This document shows, in pieces, positions 7,936 to 17,006 of a stretch of DNA of 64,000 bases. The notes beneath the pieces were generated by a model. The model saw only the letters and a list, made by a program, of their open reading frames with translations, was not told the DNA's origin and did no database searches. A program made the translations under genes and the position numbers. Source of the stretch: Monoglobus pectinilyticus (GTDB taxonomy: Bacteria > Bacillota > Clostridia > Monoglobales > Monoglobaceae); contig NZ_CP020991.1 of assembly GCF_002874775.1 (NCBI RefSeq), forward strand, positions 1 to 64,000, read 5' to 3'. Each line of letters starts with the position of its first letter. Positions within the stretch are counted from its first letter, which is position 1.

Positions 7936-8762
7936 TGGCAACAGGAACAACGAAGCTTGAAAACATGGTAAATCCCGAGGTTATGGCGCCTATGGTATCG
8001 GCAAAGCTTGAGGCAGCTATGAAGTTTGCCCCGCTTGCGACCATTGACAGAACATTGCAGGGAAAGCCGGGCGATACCGTCACGCTTCCAAAGTATGCGT
8101 ACATAGGTGACGCGGAGGACGTGGGCGAGGGCGAGGCTATTCCGATTGAGAAAATGGCGACATCGACCACCAAGGTAAGCGTTAAAAAGGCAGGCAAGGG
8201 CGTTGAGCTTACGGACGAGTCCGTTCTAAGCGGCTATGGCGACCCTATGGGCGAGGCGGTAAATCAGCTTGGGTTGTCAATAGCAAACAAGCTTGACAAT
8301 GATGTGCTTGCTGTGCTTGATAATATCATATCCGCTATGACAGTCGGAGATGGCACGGCAACGCTGACTTCAAACTTTATAGCGGACGCACTCGTTAAAT
8401 TCGGAGAGGACATAGACGGTGAAAAGGTTCTGCTTATCGCTCCGGCACAGCTGGCGGAGCTTAGAAAATCCGAGGACTGGATTAAAGCGACCGACATCGG
8501 CGCGGATATTATAATTAAGGGCACGGTCGGCATGATACACGGCTGTCAAGTTGTGCTTTCCAACAAGATTAAGGCGGAGAACGGCGCTTATACGAACTAT
8601 ATCGTTAAGCCCGGTGCGCTTGCGATTTACCTAAAGCGCGATACCGAGATTGAAAATGACAGAGATATTGTTAATAAAACCACGGTTATCACAGCCGACA
8701 AGCACTATACAACGCACATCGCGGACGACGCCAAGGCCATCAAGATTAGCGCAAAGGAGTAA
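7935..8762 (+). CDS. Major capsid protein
   Basis: Capsid subunit of 275 aa, N4 gp56/HK97-fold type. Typical pieces are the opening LENMVNPEVMAPMVSAKL, PGDTVTLPKYAYIG, the E-loop side VELTDESVLSGYGDP, LLIAPAQLAELRKS and the ending DKHYTTHIADDAKAI. Base composition is the most GC-rich of the phage, as expected for a highly expressed gene. It is coupled to the scaffold by a one-base overlap, and its 3' end carries the ribosome site (AAGGAG) for the tiny gene at 8769. Confidence 0.92.
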   Translation: MATGTTKLENMVNPEVMAPMVSAKLEAAMKFAPLATIDRTLQGKPGDTVTLPKYAYIGDAEDVGEGEAIPIEKMATSTTKVSVKKAGKGVELTDESVLSGYGDPMGEAVNQLGLSIANKLDNDVLAVLDNIISAMTVGDGTATLTSNFIADALVKFGEDIDGEKVLLIAPAQLAELRKSEDWIKATDIGADIIIKGTVGMIHGCQVVLSNKIKAENGAYTNYIVKPGALAIYLKRDTEIENDRDIVNKTTVITADKHYTTHIADDAKAIKISAKE

Positions 8763-8768
8763 TACCCT

Positions 8769-8918
8769 ATGGGAATGTTATTAAGCAGACACAGGAAAGC
8801 AAGAAAAGCCGTATCTGACGATAAGCCGAAGGCGGAGGTGAGAACCAATGTTAAACAAAGCGAACGCGCTAGAAACCGCAAAAATGCTTCTAGGGATAGA
8901 GGGGGACTGCAGGGATAA
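8769..8918 (+). CDS. Tiny basic protein overlapping the connector gene, 49 aa
   Basis: An open frame of 49 codons starts MGMLLSRHRKARK and is strongly basic (Arg and Lys about one third). AAGGAG inside the end of the capsid gene lies nine bases upstream. It overlaps the connector gene (from 8848) by 71 bases in another frame. I recall small basic proteins between capsid and connector in other Firmicute phages. The function is unknown. The shared segment could alternatively be only the leader of the connector gene. Confidence 0.5.
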   Translation: MGMLLSRHRKARKAVSDDKPKAEVRTNVKQSERARNRKNASRDRGGLQG

Positions 8919-9231
8919 CCTGCTGTCCTTTTTAATTGAGGATAACATAAATCTGATTTTAAACTATTGCAGAATATCAGATTTTCCGCAAGAGCTTGAA
9001 AGCCTTTTGCCGGTTATGACCGCCGACCGATATAGGCGCGCAAGCTATGGGCAGGAAAAAGCAGACAAGGTTGTGAAGTCGGAAACACAGGGCTCTGTAA
9101 GCAAAAGCTATGAGGACAGTACGGCTAACGACAGTCATTTTCTCAATAATTACCGCGAGAGATTAAAGCCGTTTATTAATCGTAAAGGGAGGGTTCCGAG
9201 TGATTTTGATGAACCTGAAAAAAACGATTGA
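8848..9231 (+). CDS. Head-tail connector protein (gp6-like)
   Basis: Adaptor of 127 aa of the HK97 gp6/SPP1 gp15 class, which binds under the portal ring after packaging. It is all-helical with the family pattern AKMLLGIEGDCRDNLLSFLIEDNINLILNYC split across the first two helices. A GGAGGTGAG site is placed eight bases before ATG 8848. Its end overlaps the next gene by 32 bases. The assignment rests on helix pattern and on position straight after the capsid. Confidence 0.78.
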   Translation: MLNKANALETAKMLLGIEGDCRDNLLSFLIEDNINLILNYCRISDFPQELESLLPVMTADRYRRASYGQEKADKVVKSETQGSVSKSYEDSTANDSHFLNNYRERLKPFINRKGRVPSDFDEPEKND

Positions 9232-9553
9232 GGTATACAGCGGCGCTGAACTTAAAGCTGAAATAACAGCAGATATTCAACCATACAGCGGAGGTCTAGC
9301 ACAGGAAGAATACGGACTTGAAATTGAGACTGTAAAGCGTATTTACTGCGAGCCTTGTACATTTCTTGAAGAAGGCGCAAGGGTCGCTTTGAAAGGTGAA
9401 AATATAAGCTATACAGTAAAGTATTCCGAACATTGGGACGATTACACAATGGCTCTTTTAAACAAGCTGCCAACAGCCGTAAAAGATGAGAGCGTGAACG
9501 TTAACACGGGAGAGAACGGCGCAAGTGATATATACGGGGGTGGGTTTTATTGA
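9200..9553 (+). CDS. Head completion (stopper-like) protein
   Basis: Protein of 117 aa in the slot of the phage head-closure or stopper protein, which seals the connector and joins the tail. The sequence is beta-rich (IEVYSGAELKAEITADIQPYSG) and fits the small barrel fold of that group, but similarity is too weak to name a family. GTG 9200 is used because GGGAGG (9188-9193) is six bases upstream. It overlaps its neighbours on both sides (TTGA-type overlap with the next gene). Confidence 0.65.
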   Translation: MILMNLKKTIEVYSGAELKAEITADIQPYSGGLAQEEYGLEIETVKRIYCEPCTFLEEGARVALKGENISYTVKYSEHWDDYTMALLNKLPTAVKDESVNVNTGENGASDIYGGGFY

Positions 9554-9894
9554 TTGATTTAATTCCACGGGTGAAAAAACTGCTCGAAAGTACAGGAATA
9601 ACGGTTAAATATGGCACGGAGTTTCATTTTAACGCCGTGCCTGTTATTACGTTTAGAAAAGTGACAACTGACGAGGGCTTTCACGCCGATAACGCCGAGC
9701 AGTCACAAGTAAGCAAGTTTGCTGTGGATATTTGGAGTAATTCGCCCGTGCAGTTATCCAATATAGGAGTAAAAGTCAATGAGATAATGCAGTCGGACGG
9801 CTGGACAAGGACATACGATTGCGATGTGCCCCGGCAAAGCCCTGATGAATTATATCATTTGTCGCAGAGATATAAAAAAGAGGTATTTTTTTAA
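9550..9894 (+). CDS. Tail terminator/completion-like protein
   Basis: Protein of 114 aa in the position of the tail-terminator or minor capsid component (DUF3168/gp37-like slot). The pattern LIPRVKKLLESTGITVKYG, a beta core and a final strand is compatible with that small alpha/beta fold. The start is a TTG overlapping the preceding stop. Sequence identity of the family is low, so the call depends mainly on gene order. Confidence 0.6.
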   Translation: MIDLIPRVKKLLESTGITVKYGTEFHFNAVPVITFRKVTTDEGFHADNAEQSQVSKFAVDIWSNSPVQLSNIGVKVNEIMQSDGWTRTYDCDVPRQSPDELYHLSQRYKKEVFF

Positions 9895-9908
9895 AATGAG
9901 GGGTGACA

Positions 9909-10340
9909 ATGGGAATCAATATTGAAATTGATGGGCTTGATAATATATTGGACAACTTAGAAAATATATCATCTAAACTTGACGGCGCTGTACAAAACGG
10001 GGTGGCAAAGGGCGGCAAAGCTATACAAGCCCAGTGTAAAGCTGAGTGTCCTGTTGATACAGGAGAACTGAGAAACAGCATTGTAGAAGAAACAACAGGC
10101 GGTGGAGGAAAATATACATCTGAGATAGGACCCACGGTTGATTACGGTATATACGTCGAAATGGGTACAGGTATTTACGCCGGAGGACGACAAACGCCGT
10201 GGAGGTATCAGGACAGCAAAGGACAATGGCACACGACCAGGGGGCAGAGACCACAGCCGTACATGGAACCCGGTTTTGAAGCCGGGAAAGATGAAGCGGT
10301 TGAAATATTAACTAATGAAGTACAAAAAGCAATAAATTAA
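9909..10340 (+). CDS. HK97 gp10-family tail/head-joining protein
   Basis: Protein of 143 aa with the gp10 hallmarks: an amphipathic N-terminal helix, CPVDTGELRNSI in the centre, the segment DYGIYVEMGTG, and QRPQPYMEPGFE near the end. The family acts at the head-tail junction or caps the tail tube. ATG 9909 follows GAGGGGTG by a short gap. A GTG two codons earlier lies within the ribosome site. It fits the usual order just before the tail tube gene. Confidence 0.88.
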   Translation: MGINIEIDGLDNILDNLENISSKLDGAVQNGVAKGGKAIQAQCKAECPVDTGELRNSIVEETTGGGGKYTSEIGPTVDYGIYVEMGTGIYAGGRQTPWRYQDSKGQWHTTRGQRPQPYMEPGFEAGKDEAVEILTNEVQKAIN

Positions 10341-10359
10341 TTTTAGGAGGTCATTAATT

Positions 10360-10998
10360 ATGGCAGTAAAAGAAATAAATAAACCACATTCAAAAATTGG
10401 TGTATCAAATTATACCTTTTTCCCTATAACAGCTGATGATATAGCAACAGGGAAGACTACATACGGCGAGGCGGTGACATTGCCAGGCACGGTTGAAATC
10501 GCTCCAACAGATTCAGGTTCTACCTCAACATTTGACGCGGACAACGGAGCGTATGAAGTAGATTCATACGTTGAAAAAATGGGTCATGAAATTACAAACG
10601 CTGATATACCGCCCGAGGTTGACGCAATGTGGAGAGGTGCGGAACTTGTAGACAACGGCGTGGAGTTCAATAAAGACACAGCGGCAAAGGCTGAATATTT
10701 TGCTGTGGCTTGGGTGATTGAAAAAGCCAACGGTGTAAAACGTTTGGTTAGGTACTATAAGGGCAAATATGGTTTTGCCTCAAATATTGGAGGCAAGACA
10801 AAAGCTTCTGAGGGCGCGCCCGAACATCAGACAGCCAAAGCCACATTTTCAGCCGTATTCCGTGATTCTGACGGTAAGGGATATTACTATATAGATACAG
10901 ACAATCTGCCTGATGGAGTGACGGAAGAACAGGCTGTAGAAAACTGGTTCACAGACCCGAACTGGTATCCGTCAACAACACCGGAACAGGGGGTTTAG
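10360..10998 (+). CDS. Major tail (tube) protein, phi13 type
   Basis: Tail tube subunit of 212 aa. It has the phi13-family layout: an opening KIGVSNYTFFPI, LPGTVEIAPTD, and the segment ATFSAVFRDSDGKGYYYID, giving a beta-sandwich ring. A strong TAGGAGG site lies before the ATG. The Pro/Thr-rich C terminus ends four bases before the tail chaperone gene, which is the normal order for siphoviruses. Confidence 0.88.
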   Translation: MAVKEINKPHSKIGVSNYTFFPITADDIATGKTTYGEAVTLPGTVEIAPTDSGSTSTFDADNGAYEVDSYVEKMGHEITNADIPPEVDAMWRGAELVDNGVEFNKDTAAKAEYFAVAWVIEKANGVKRLVRYYKGKYGFASNIGGKTKASEGAPEHQTAKATFSAVFRDSDGKGYYYIDTDNLPDGVTEEQAVENWFTDPNWYPSTTPEQGV

Positions 10999-11001
10999 TC
11001 C

Positions 11002-11295
11002 ATGGCAAAAGACATAGAAAATATATTGACTATAAAGATTAACGGCAAAGAAGTTCAATCAAGGCCGTTTGCTTTTGAGGATTACGCAGATATGCAGGAC
11101 AAGCATTTAAGAGGGCATTCAGGCGCTTGCAAGTTGTGTTATGGTGTACTAATAAGCATGTTTAAAGGCACAGCGGCTAATAAAGAATACATTGACACAA
11201 TGTCCATCGCAGAAAAAGATATGTTGTGTCGGAAATTGCTTGACATTTACCTCAATACAATAAGCGAAGTAAACGAACTTATAAAAAACCAGTAA
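11002..11295 (+). CDS. Tail assembly chaperone gpG
   Basis: Product of 97 aa that would coat the tape measure protein while the tail tube forms. It is all-alpha with a beta strand start (DIENILTIKINGKEV). The last codons ATA AAA AAC carry the slippery heptamer A AAA AAC at 11283-11289, six bases before the stop. This is the expected place for the -1 frameshift that makes gpGT in lambda-like tails. Gene order (tube, gpG, gpT, tape measure) supports the call. Confidence 0.85.
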   Translation: MAKDIENILTIKINGKEVQSRPFAFEDYADMQDKHLRGHSGACKLCYGVLISMFKGTAANKEYIDTMSIAEKDMLCRKLLDIYLNTISEVNELIKNQ

Positions 11296-11492
11296 AGTCG
11301 GACAGTGACGAAACTTTTAATCTTAATGATATATATGGAGTAATGTATAAGTCAAAAGGGATACTGCCCGACGAGCTTGCAAGACAAAATCCGGTTAAAT
11401 TAATGGAAATGTTAATTTCACTAAACGAAGACGAGGAGGAAAACTCTGTCACAAATTTGCCTCCCAGTCTCGGCTGGATGAATGGATTATAA
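11289..11492 (+). CDS. gpT extension, made by -1 frameshift as gpGT
   Basis: A frame with no start codon of its own near its beginning continues from the slippery site (11283-11289) for 67 codons, from PVKSDSDETF to the end SLGWMNGL at a TAA. Read as a fusion from 11002 it gives a gpGT protein of about 163 aa, in which the T part binds the tail tube subunit and brings it to the tape measure. The heptamer is in the correct phase (A AAA AAC with zero-frame codons AAA AAC), so this is a strong prediction from sequence. Confidence 0.85.
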   Translation, partial: PVKSDSDETFNLNDIYGVMYKSKGILPDELARQNPVKLMEMLISLNEDEEENSVTNLPPSLGWMNGL

Positions 11493-11501
11493 AATTATAT
11501 T

Positions 11502-11587
11502 GTGCAGTTTTAGGACTGCACAAAGCAAAAAGCATTTTAAACAGTGTTTTTTGCTTTGTGATTGGCACCCTTTAGGGGTGCTTTTTT
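11502..11587 (+). terminator. Three successive hairpins before tape measure gene
   Basis: Hairpin 1 pairs GTGCAGT with ACTGCAC (11502-11521). Hairpin 2 pairs CAAAGCAAAAA with a T-rich complement (11521-11559). Hairpin 3 is GCACCC, TTTA, GGGGTGC and six T (11565-11587), a clear intrinsic terminator. It could set a lower level of the 5.4-kb tape measure message than of the tail tube. Confidence 0.7.
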
Positions 11588-11612
11588 GTTGCGGAAAGAA
11601 AGGCGGGATTAT

Positions 11613-14600
11613 ATGAGCGGAAATTTAGGGGAATTAACTGTAAAATTTACGGGTGACGCGTCGTCATTAAGCTCCACTATATCAAAGGTGCAGTCAGAAT
11701 TATCCGGTATGAATGCAATGTCGCAAAAAGGCGTAAAAAGCATTGCAGAGCAGACCCGGCAAATGGGCGGATATGATAAGATAGTCGCAAAGTCGGCCGA
11801 AAGCCTAAAGCAAAAGCGAAGTATATTAGCTGAAACGGAAAAAGCGTATAAGCAAAATACTAAACAGCTGAACGAAAATATAAAAGGGCTAAACGGTCAG
11901 AAATCGGCTATAGGCAGTCTTATGACTTCAAAAAAAGCTGAGATTCAGGCCTTAGAATCTGCCAATGCAGGACTGAATAAAAATAGTCAGGCGTATAAGG
12001 ATAATGTTAAGGCAATCCAGTGGACACAAAATGAATATAAAGGATTGCAGAAACAGCACGATGAAGTATCAAAATCAATTCTGAGCAATGAAAGCGCATT
12101 GAAAAGAGAAAGTGCGGCGTATAATTCTGCAAAGTCAGCTGTTTCAAACGCAAGCAAACAGTATGAAAGTTTAGCTCAAAACCAAAAAGCTATTGTTAAC
12201 ATGGAAAAGGCTTTAAATCTACAAGATGTTGGGGAAAGCTGGCAAAAAGCAGGACAGAGCATTAACGCAATAACTAAGCCTATTCAGCTTGCAAGTGTTG
12301 CCCTTGCGGCCGGGGGTGTAGCTTCTGCTAAATTCGCGATAGATTTTGAAGATAATTTTGCAAATGTAAAAAAGACTGTAGATGGCACACCTCAGCAACT
12401 TCAAGAAGTAAGACAAGGTATAATAGATTTATCAACAACAGGAATAGACGGCAGAAACGCCATTCCGCAAACAACAGCACAGTTGACAGAACTTGCGGCC
12501 GCTGGCGGTCAGCTTGGTATTAAGACGGAAAATATCGTAGGTTTTACTGAAACTATGGCGCAAATGGGAACTGCGACTAATTTAGCAGGAGAACAAGGTG
12601 CAAAAACTCTTGCCCGGTTTATGAACGTGGCTGGTGTTTCGCAAGACCAGGTAGGAAATTTAGGCTCGTCAATAGTTGATTTGGGTAATAATTTCGCTAC
12701 GACTGAGGCTGAAATAGCTGATATGGCTATGTATATGGGGTCTACAGGGGCGAATGTTGGTATATCAGCTCAGGACGTGCTAGCGTATTCGACAGCATTA
12801 TCATCTTTAGGAGCAGAAGCCGCGTCGGGCGGTAGCGCAGTGTCCCGAATTTGGATGCAAATGCACCAGTCAGTAGCAGAGGGCGGAGAAGATTTAGAAA
12901 CCTTTGCCGAGCTAAGCGGAAAGAGTTCAGAAGAATTCAAAGAACAATGGAACACAGACGCAAGCGGAGCGTTCCAGGACTTTTTGAAAGGGTTATCTAA
13001 GACAGACGACCAAATATCTACATTAAGCAATTTAGGATTTAACAATATAAGAGACCTTCAGGCGTTGCAGAAACTTGCAGGAAGCTCAGGTATAGATTTG
13101 TTGGCTGACGCATTAGAACATTCAAACACTGCATGGGCAGAGGGAACAGCACTGCAAAAAGAATTTAATGCTAAAGCAGAGACAACAGCAAGTCAAGTTC
13201 AAATTACTAAAAATAACTTGGTTGAAGCCGCACGGGGTATCGGGGAAACATTTTTGCCAACTATAAAGAATGTATCCGGCGGTATCAAAGATTTTGCTCA
13301 GAATATTGCTAATATGAGCGATGACAGTAAGCAAAGACTTATTAATATAGGTACCGGGCTTATTGGTATGGGTGCAGGCGCAAAAGTAATAGCCGGGACA
13401 ACTAAAGGTATAGGAAATTTTGTTGAATCGTTGGGGAAATTAGGGACAGTAGCTCCTACGGTGGCTAGTGTGGGGCGTATAAGTCTTGCAGCGGCGGCTG
13501 GTATTATCGCGGTTACAGGTGCCGTTGCTTTAGGAACTGCCGCATATCACGCGTATCAAAATGCTCAGATAGATGTAGTAAAAGTTACTGGAAAACTAGT
13601 TCAAGCTACAAAAGACAGTCTAAAAGAATACAATAAAATTCAAGGATATAAGACACAGGCACAACAGCTTGAAGCCACGATAAAAACCTCGACGGACACA
13701 AAAGAGATTGAGAAAGCTCAAAAGAAACTTGATGAATTAAAGGCTCAGGTTGAACAAGAGTATAACGTTGAAATAACTGTAAATGATAATGGCTTTGGCG
13801 GTGAATTTGATAAGATAGAGGGGAAAGCTAAAAGCGATTTGCTAAGCAACCGTGCTGACCTTCAAAATCAGTTAAACGATAGTGATTTTAGTAAAGCTAT
13901 TAAAAATACAGAAGATTTTTCCAGCGGTTTAAAAGAAGCGGAAAACGATGTGCAAAGATATTCAAGCGCGTTAGGAGAATATAAAGACCTCACCAGTAGT
14001 TTTGAAAGCGCACAAAAAAACCTTAATGAACAGCTTCAAAGCGGTTCTATAGATGCAGAACAATATAATAACAAAATGTCTGAACTGCAAAAGAATTATT
14101 CCAGTGCGCAGGAAAAAGTGCGTAATGCTTATGGTGTATCGGCAAATGACCCGGTGGCAGGCTGGCTGTTGGACGCAGAAAGAAGAGTTAGCGAGTTTTC
14201 ATCTAAGCTGGATAAATCAGAAGCAGAGGTGCAGCAGTATAAAGAAGGTATACAAGGCGTTGCAGATGTAACAAGTGCCTTAGTGCCCAAGCAGCTTGCA
14301 GACGGTGAGTTTGAGCGCGCTTTAAGCGGAATAAATACGACTTTGGGCGATGTTAAAAATTATACCAAAGAAATGGGATATGACGACTTTGCAAGAGGTA
14401 TAACAGAGCAATTGACTGTTGCACAGCAAGGTCTTGACAATATATATCAGGTAGCTCAAGGAAGCACAGAGGGAATAGGTAATTTCTTTTCTGATTTTGT
14501 TTCCAATGCTGAACTTGCAGGTGCAAGCTCTGATGATATAGCGAAATCAATGGCGAATATAGGTACATCTCTAATGCAAAATGGTGCGGATGGAAATGTT

Positions 14601-17006
14601 GTCGCTGATATAATAAACAGTCTTAACGAATTGCCCGAAGATAAAACAGTTGCCATAAATGCAGAGGGCAACGGACTGGAAGTTATAGACAAAATAGGCA
14701 AGGAACCAGTCACTCAAGAAGTGAATCAAGAAGTTAATGAAGCCGAAACGCCTGAACCCGAGCCTGTTACGCAGGAGGTCGAACAAGAAGTTGAGCCGGC
14801 TCCCACAGAAGAACCGGAGCCGGTAACTCAAGAGGTACAGCAAGAAGTTGAGGAAGCTCCAACAGAATCTCCTGAACCTGTTACTCAAGAAGTCAAGCAG
14901 GAAGTTGAGGAAGCTCCGAATGCTGACTTTGAGCCAGTTACCCAAACTATTAATTTAGAAGTTGGGGAAGTTCCAACCCCTGATAATTTAGTTGTAAAAG
15001 GTAAAGTAGACTATGAATTGGGAACAATGCCGCAAGTCGAACCGCCAACTATTACCGGAACGGCAAATTATAATTTGGGAATAACTCCAACTTCTGTGCC
15101 TGAAGTACTCGGAACAGCAAATTATAATTTAGGAACCGCACCAACATCAGCTCCTGATATTTCGGGTGTTGCTAACTATAAAGGTAATTTTCCGTCAAGT
15201 GCTCCGACACTTCACGGAACAGTTGTTTATAAGGCTGAAATTCAGGGTGCACCCAAAGCCAAAGGAGATAAAAATTTCCCAGGCGGTATGGCAATGATAA
15301 ATGATGAAAAGGGAACATCAGACCCTAGGGAGCTTGTTGAATACGGCGGCAGGGGGTATATATTTGAGGGCAGGGACGTTGTACTGCCTTTGCCTGAGCA
15401 CGCCAAAATTTACACTGCAAAGCAAACAAAACAAATAATGTCAGGCGCAGGAATCCCTCGTTATGCAAGCGGTAAAAATAACGAGGATTGGGAGAACGCT
15501 AAGTCTGACAGAGAACATATACGCAAAACCTCATACAACATAATACCGGCCTGGGAAGAGCTTGAATGGCTCGACCAAATGAAACAGAAATTTGCTTCTG
15601 ATGCGGAAGTTATAAAAGAAATTGAGGAAGAAATAGTCAATTATACAAGAGAGATGTGGAGCCAAAACCTGGAATCAATGGAATTTGCGCTTGATATGGG
15701 CTGGACATCTCAGGAAGAATACTATAATAACCTTGCCGTATACCGTGATGAAAATTTCGCGCCCGACACGCAGGAATGGAAAGACGCAACGCTCAAGTTA
15801 CATAAGTACAGTCAGCAGCTTATTGACGACGCAAATAAAGCTTCTAAGGCATATATTGATTTGCACGCCAGTATAAACGACTGGGGCGAAATGGGCACAA
15901 GTATGGGCGCTGTTTGGCAGACGGTTAATCAGCGTAATGTTCAGGCGGCAAAGAACGGATTAATCACCTGGGAAGATTATTTTGATACCAGGCTTGATTA
16001 CACAGAGCAGTTTCTTGACGGTTATTTGAATTATTCCAACGACTGGATAGAAAACGAGAAAGAATATAACAATATGTCTGCGGCTGACACTATAGCGGCG
16101 GTTAATAGACAAAAGAAAGAAGTACAAAAATATTTTGAGGAACTCGGAGAACTAACCAATGAAGAAAAGGTAGCTAAAATTAAAATAGAAGCAGAGCTGG
16201 ACAGAAAAAGTTATGACGCGGTCAGAGACAAATTGAGCGAATGGGAAGATGACGCAGACTGGACTGAGAAGCAAGCAGGGGTATATGGCTGGGAAGAAAT
16301 TGGAGAAAATAAGCTTGATTTTTACCAGCGCAAAATAGATAAATATACACAATGGTCGCAAGATGAGAGCCTGGACCCGACTAAACAGCAATATGCTCGC
16401 CGTCAAGCTGACGAAATGAAGATGAAGCTGTACGAAGCCACAGAGGATAGATATGACGAAATGCTGGATATGGCTAAGGACCGTATGGACGAGGTCAAGG
16501 ACTTGCTCGACGACAAGCTGTCAGCTCTGGAAGAATCCTGGGAAGTGGAAGATCGTGCAGAAGATAAGGCCGAAACCCTGTCAGACATTGAGAAATACAA
16601 GAATGCTGTAACGATAGAGGGCAAGCAAAAATATCAGGAAGCATTAGACAAACTCAAAGAGATAGAGCGAGACGAACAGCGTTATCAGATAGAGCAGGAA
16701 AATAATGCCATAATAAAGCAAATGGAAGCTGAATATAAGGCGCTTGAAGACGAAAAGGCAAATATATTACAGCAGACAAAAGAAGCAAATTTAAAAGTTG
16801 CCTCGGTGGTTGAACCGCTGGAACAGAGTATAAATGCTAATATGGATAATATGGCGAGCAGAATAGAAGCTGCCATTAAGGAAATAAAGCCGAGTATTAC
16901 AGTAACACAGAATATTACCAGTAATATAAATGACGGCACTGACGGGATACTCTATCACAACAAAGTGCTGTCTAAAACGGTAACCGCTGTAGGGGGTCAA
17001 AAATGA
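11613..17006 (+). CDS. Tail tape measure protein, 1797 aa
   Basis: Long helical protein that sets tail length and leaves with the DNA at infection. The N terminus (40-210) is coiled coil, a TP901-type core covers about 230-480 (NAIPQTTAQLTELAAAGG, then GANVGISAQDVLAYSTAL), and a hydrophobic stretch lies near 620-645. Residues 1031-1125 are five 19-residue repeats starting EPVTQEV, and about 1149-1205 carry 18-residue repeats with ANYNLG. The C-terminal 500 residues are again helical. By the usual rule of roughly 1.5 angstrom per residue the tail would be near 270 nm. ATG 11613 follows AAAGGCGGG. An upstream in-frame start lies inside the terminator. Confidence 0.93.
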   Translation: MSGNLGELTVKFTGDASSLSSTISKVQSELSGMNAMSQKGVKSIAEQTRQMGGYDKIVAKSAESLKQKRSILAETEKAYKQNTKQLNENIKGLNGQKSAIGSLMTSKKAEIQALESANAGLNKNSQAYKDNVKAIQWTQNEYKGLQKQHDEVSKSILSNESALKRESAAYNSAKSAVSNASKQYESLAQNQKAIVNMEKALNLQDVGESWQKAGQSINAITKPIQLASVALAAGGVASAKFAIDFEDNFANVKKTVDGTPQQLQEVRQGIIDLSTTGIDGRNAIPQTTAQLTELAAAGGQLGIKTENIVGFTETMAQMGTATNLAGEQGAKTLARFMNVAGVSQDQVGNLGSSIVDLGNNFATTEAEIADMAMYMGSTGANVGISAQDVLAYSTALSSLGAEAASGGSAVSRIWMQMHQSVAEGGEDLETFAELSGKSSEEFKEQWNTDASGAFQDFLKGLSKTDDQISTLSNLGFNNIRDLQALQKLAGSSGIDLLADALEHSNTAWAEGTALQKEFNAKAETTASQVQITKNNLVEAARGIGETFLPTIKNVSGGIKDFAQNIANMSDDSKQRLINIGTGLIGMGAGAKVIAGTTKGIGNFVESLGKLGTVAPTVASVGRISLAAAAGIIAVTGAVALGTAAYHAYQNAQIDVVKVTGKLVQATKDSLKEYNKIQGYKTQAQQLEATIKTSTDTKEIEKAQKKLDELKAQVEQEYNVEITVNDNGFGGEFDKIEGKAKSDLLSNRADLQNQLNDSDFSKAIKNTEDFSSGLKEAENDVQRYSSALGEYKDLTSSFESAQKNLNEQLQSGSIDAEQYNNKMSELQKNYSSAQEKVRNAYGVSANDPVAGWLLDAERRVSEFSSKLDKSEAEVQQYKEGIQGVADVTSALVPKQLADGEFERALSGINTTLGDVKNYTKEMGYDDFARGITEQLTVAQQGLDNIYQVAQGSTEGIGNFFSDFVSNAELAGASSDDIAKSMANIGTSLMQNGADGNVVADIINSLNELPEDKTVAINAEGNGLEVIDKIGKEPVTQEVNQEVNEAETPEPEPVTQEVEQEVEPAPTEEPEPVTQEVQQEVEEAPTESPEPVTQEVKQEVEEAPNADFEPVTQTINLEVGEVPTPDNLVVKGKVDYELGTMPQVEPPTITGTANYNLGITPTSVPEVLGTANYNLGTAPTSAPDISGVANYKGNFPSSAPTLHGTVVYKAEIQGAPKAKGDKNFPGGMAMINDEKGTSDPRELVEYGGRGYIFEGRDVVLPLPEHAKIYTAKQTKQIMSGAGIPRYASGKNNEDWENAKSDREHIRKTSYNIIPAWEELEWLDQMKQKFASDAEVIKEIEEEIVNYTREMWSQNLESMEFALDMGWTSQEEYYNNLAVYRDENFAPDTQEWKDATLKLHKYSQQLIDDANKASKAYIDLHASINDWGEMGTSMGAVWQTVNQRNVQAAKNGLITWEDYFDTRLDYTEQFLDGYLNYSNDWIENEKEYNNMSAADTIAAVNRQKKEVQKYFEELGELTNEEKVAKIKIEAELDRKSYDAVRDKLSEWEDDADWTEKQAGVYGWEEIGENKLDFYQRKIDKYTQWSQDESLDPTKQQYARRQADEMKMKLYEATEDRYDEMLDMAKDRMDEVKDLLDDKLSALEESWEVEDRAEDKAETLSDIEKYKNAVTIEGKQKYQEALDKLKEIERDEQRYQIEQENNAIIKQMEAEYKALEDEKANILQQTKEANLKVASVVEPLEQSINANMDNMASRIEAAIKEIKPSITVTQNITSNINDGTDGILYHNKVLSKTVTAVGGQK
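14703..14987 (+). repeat. Five 57-bp tandem repeats in the tape measure gene
   Basis: Five in-frame units of 19 codons, each starting Glu-Pro-Val-Thr-Gln-(Glu-Val), rich in Pro and Glu. DNA copies have diverged, so this is an old expansion. Pro-Glu repeats form a stiff extended linker between the two helical halves of the protein. Confidence 0.9.
15057..15230 (+). repeat. 18-codon repeats with ANYNLG core
   Basis: Three to four in-frame units (GTANYNLG then Pro/Thr/Ser-rich residues), the last one degenerate. They follow the 57-bp repeats directly and extend the non-helical middle of the tape measure protein. Confidence 0.8.
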
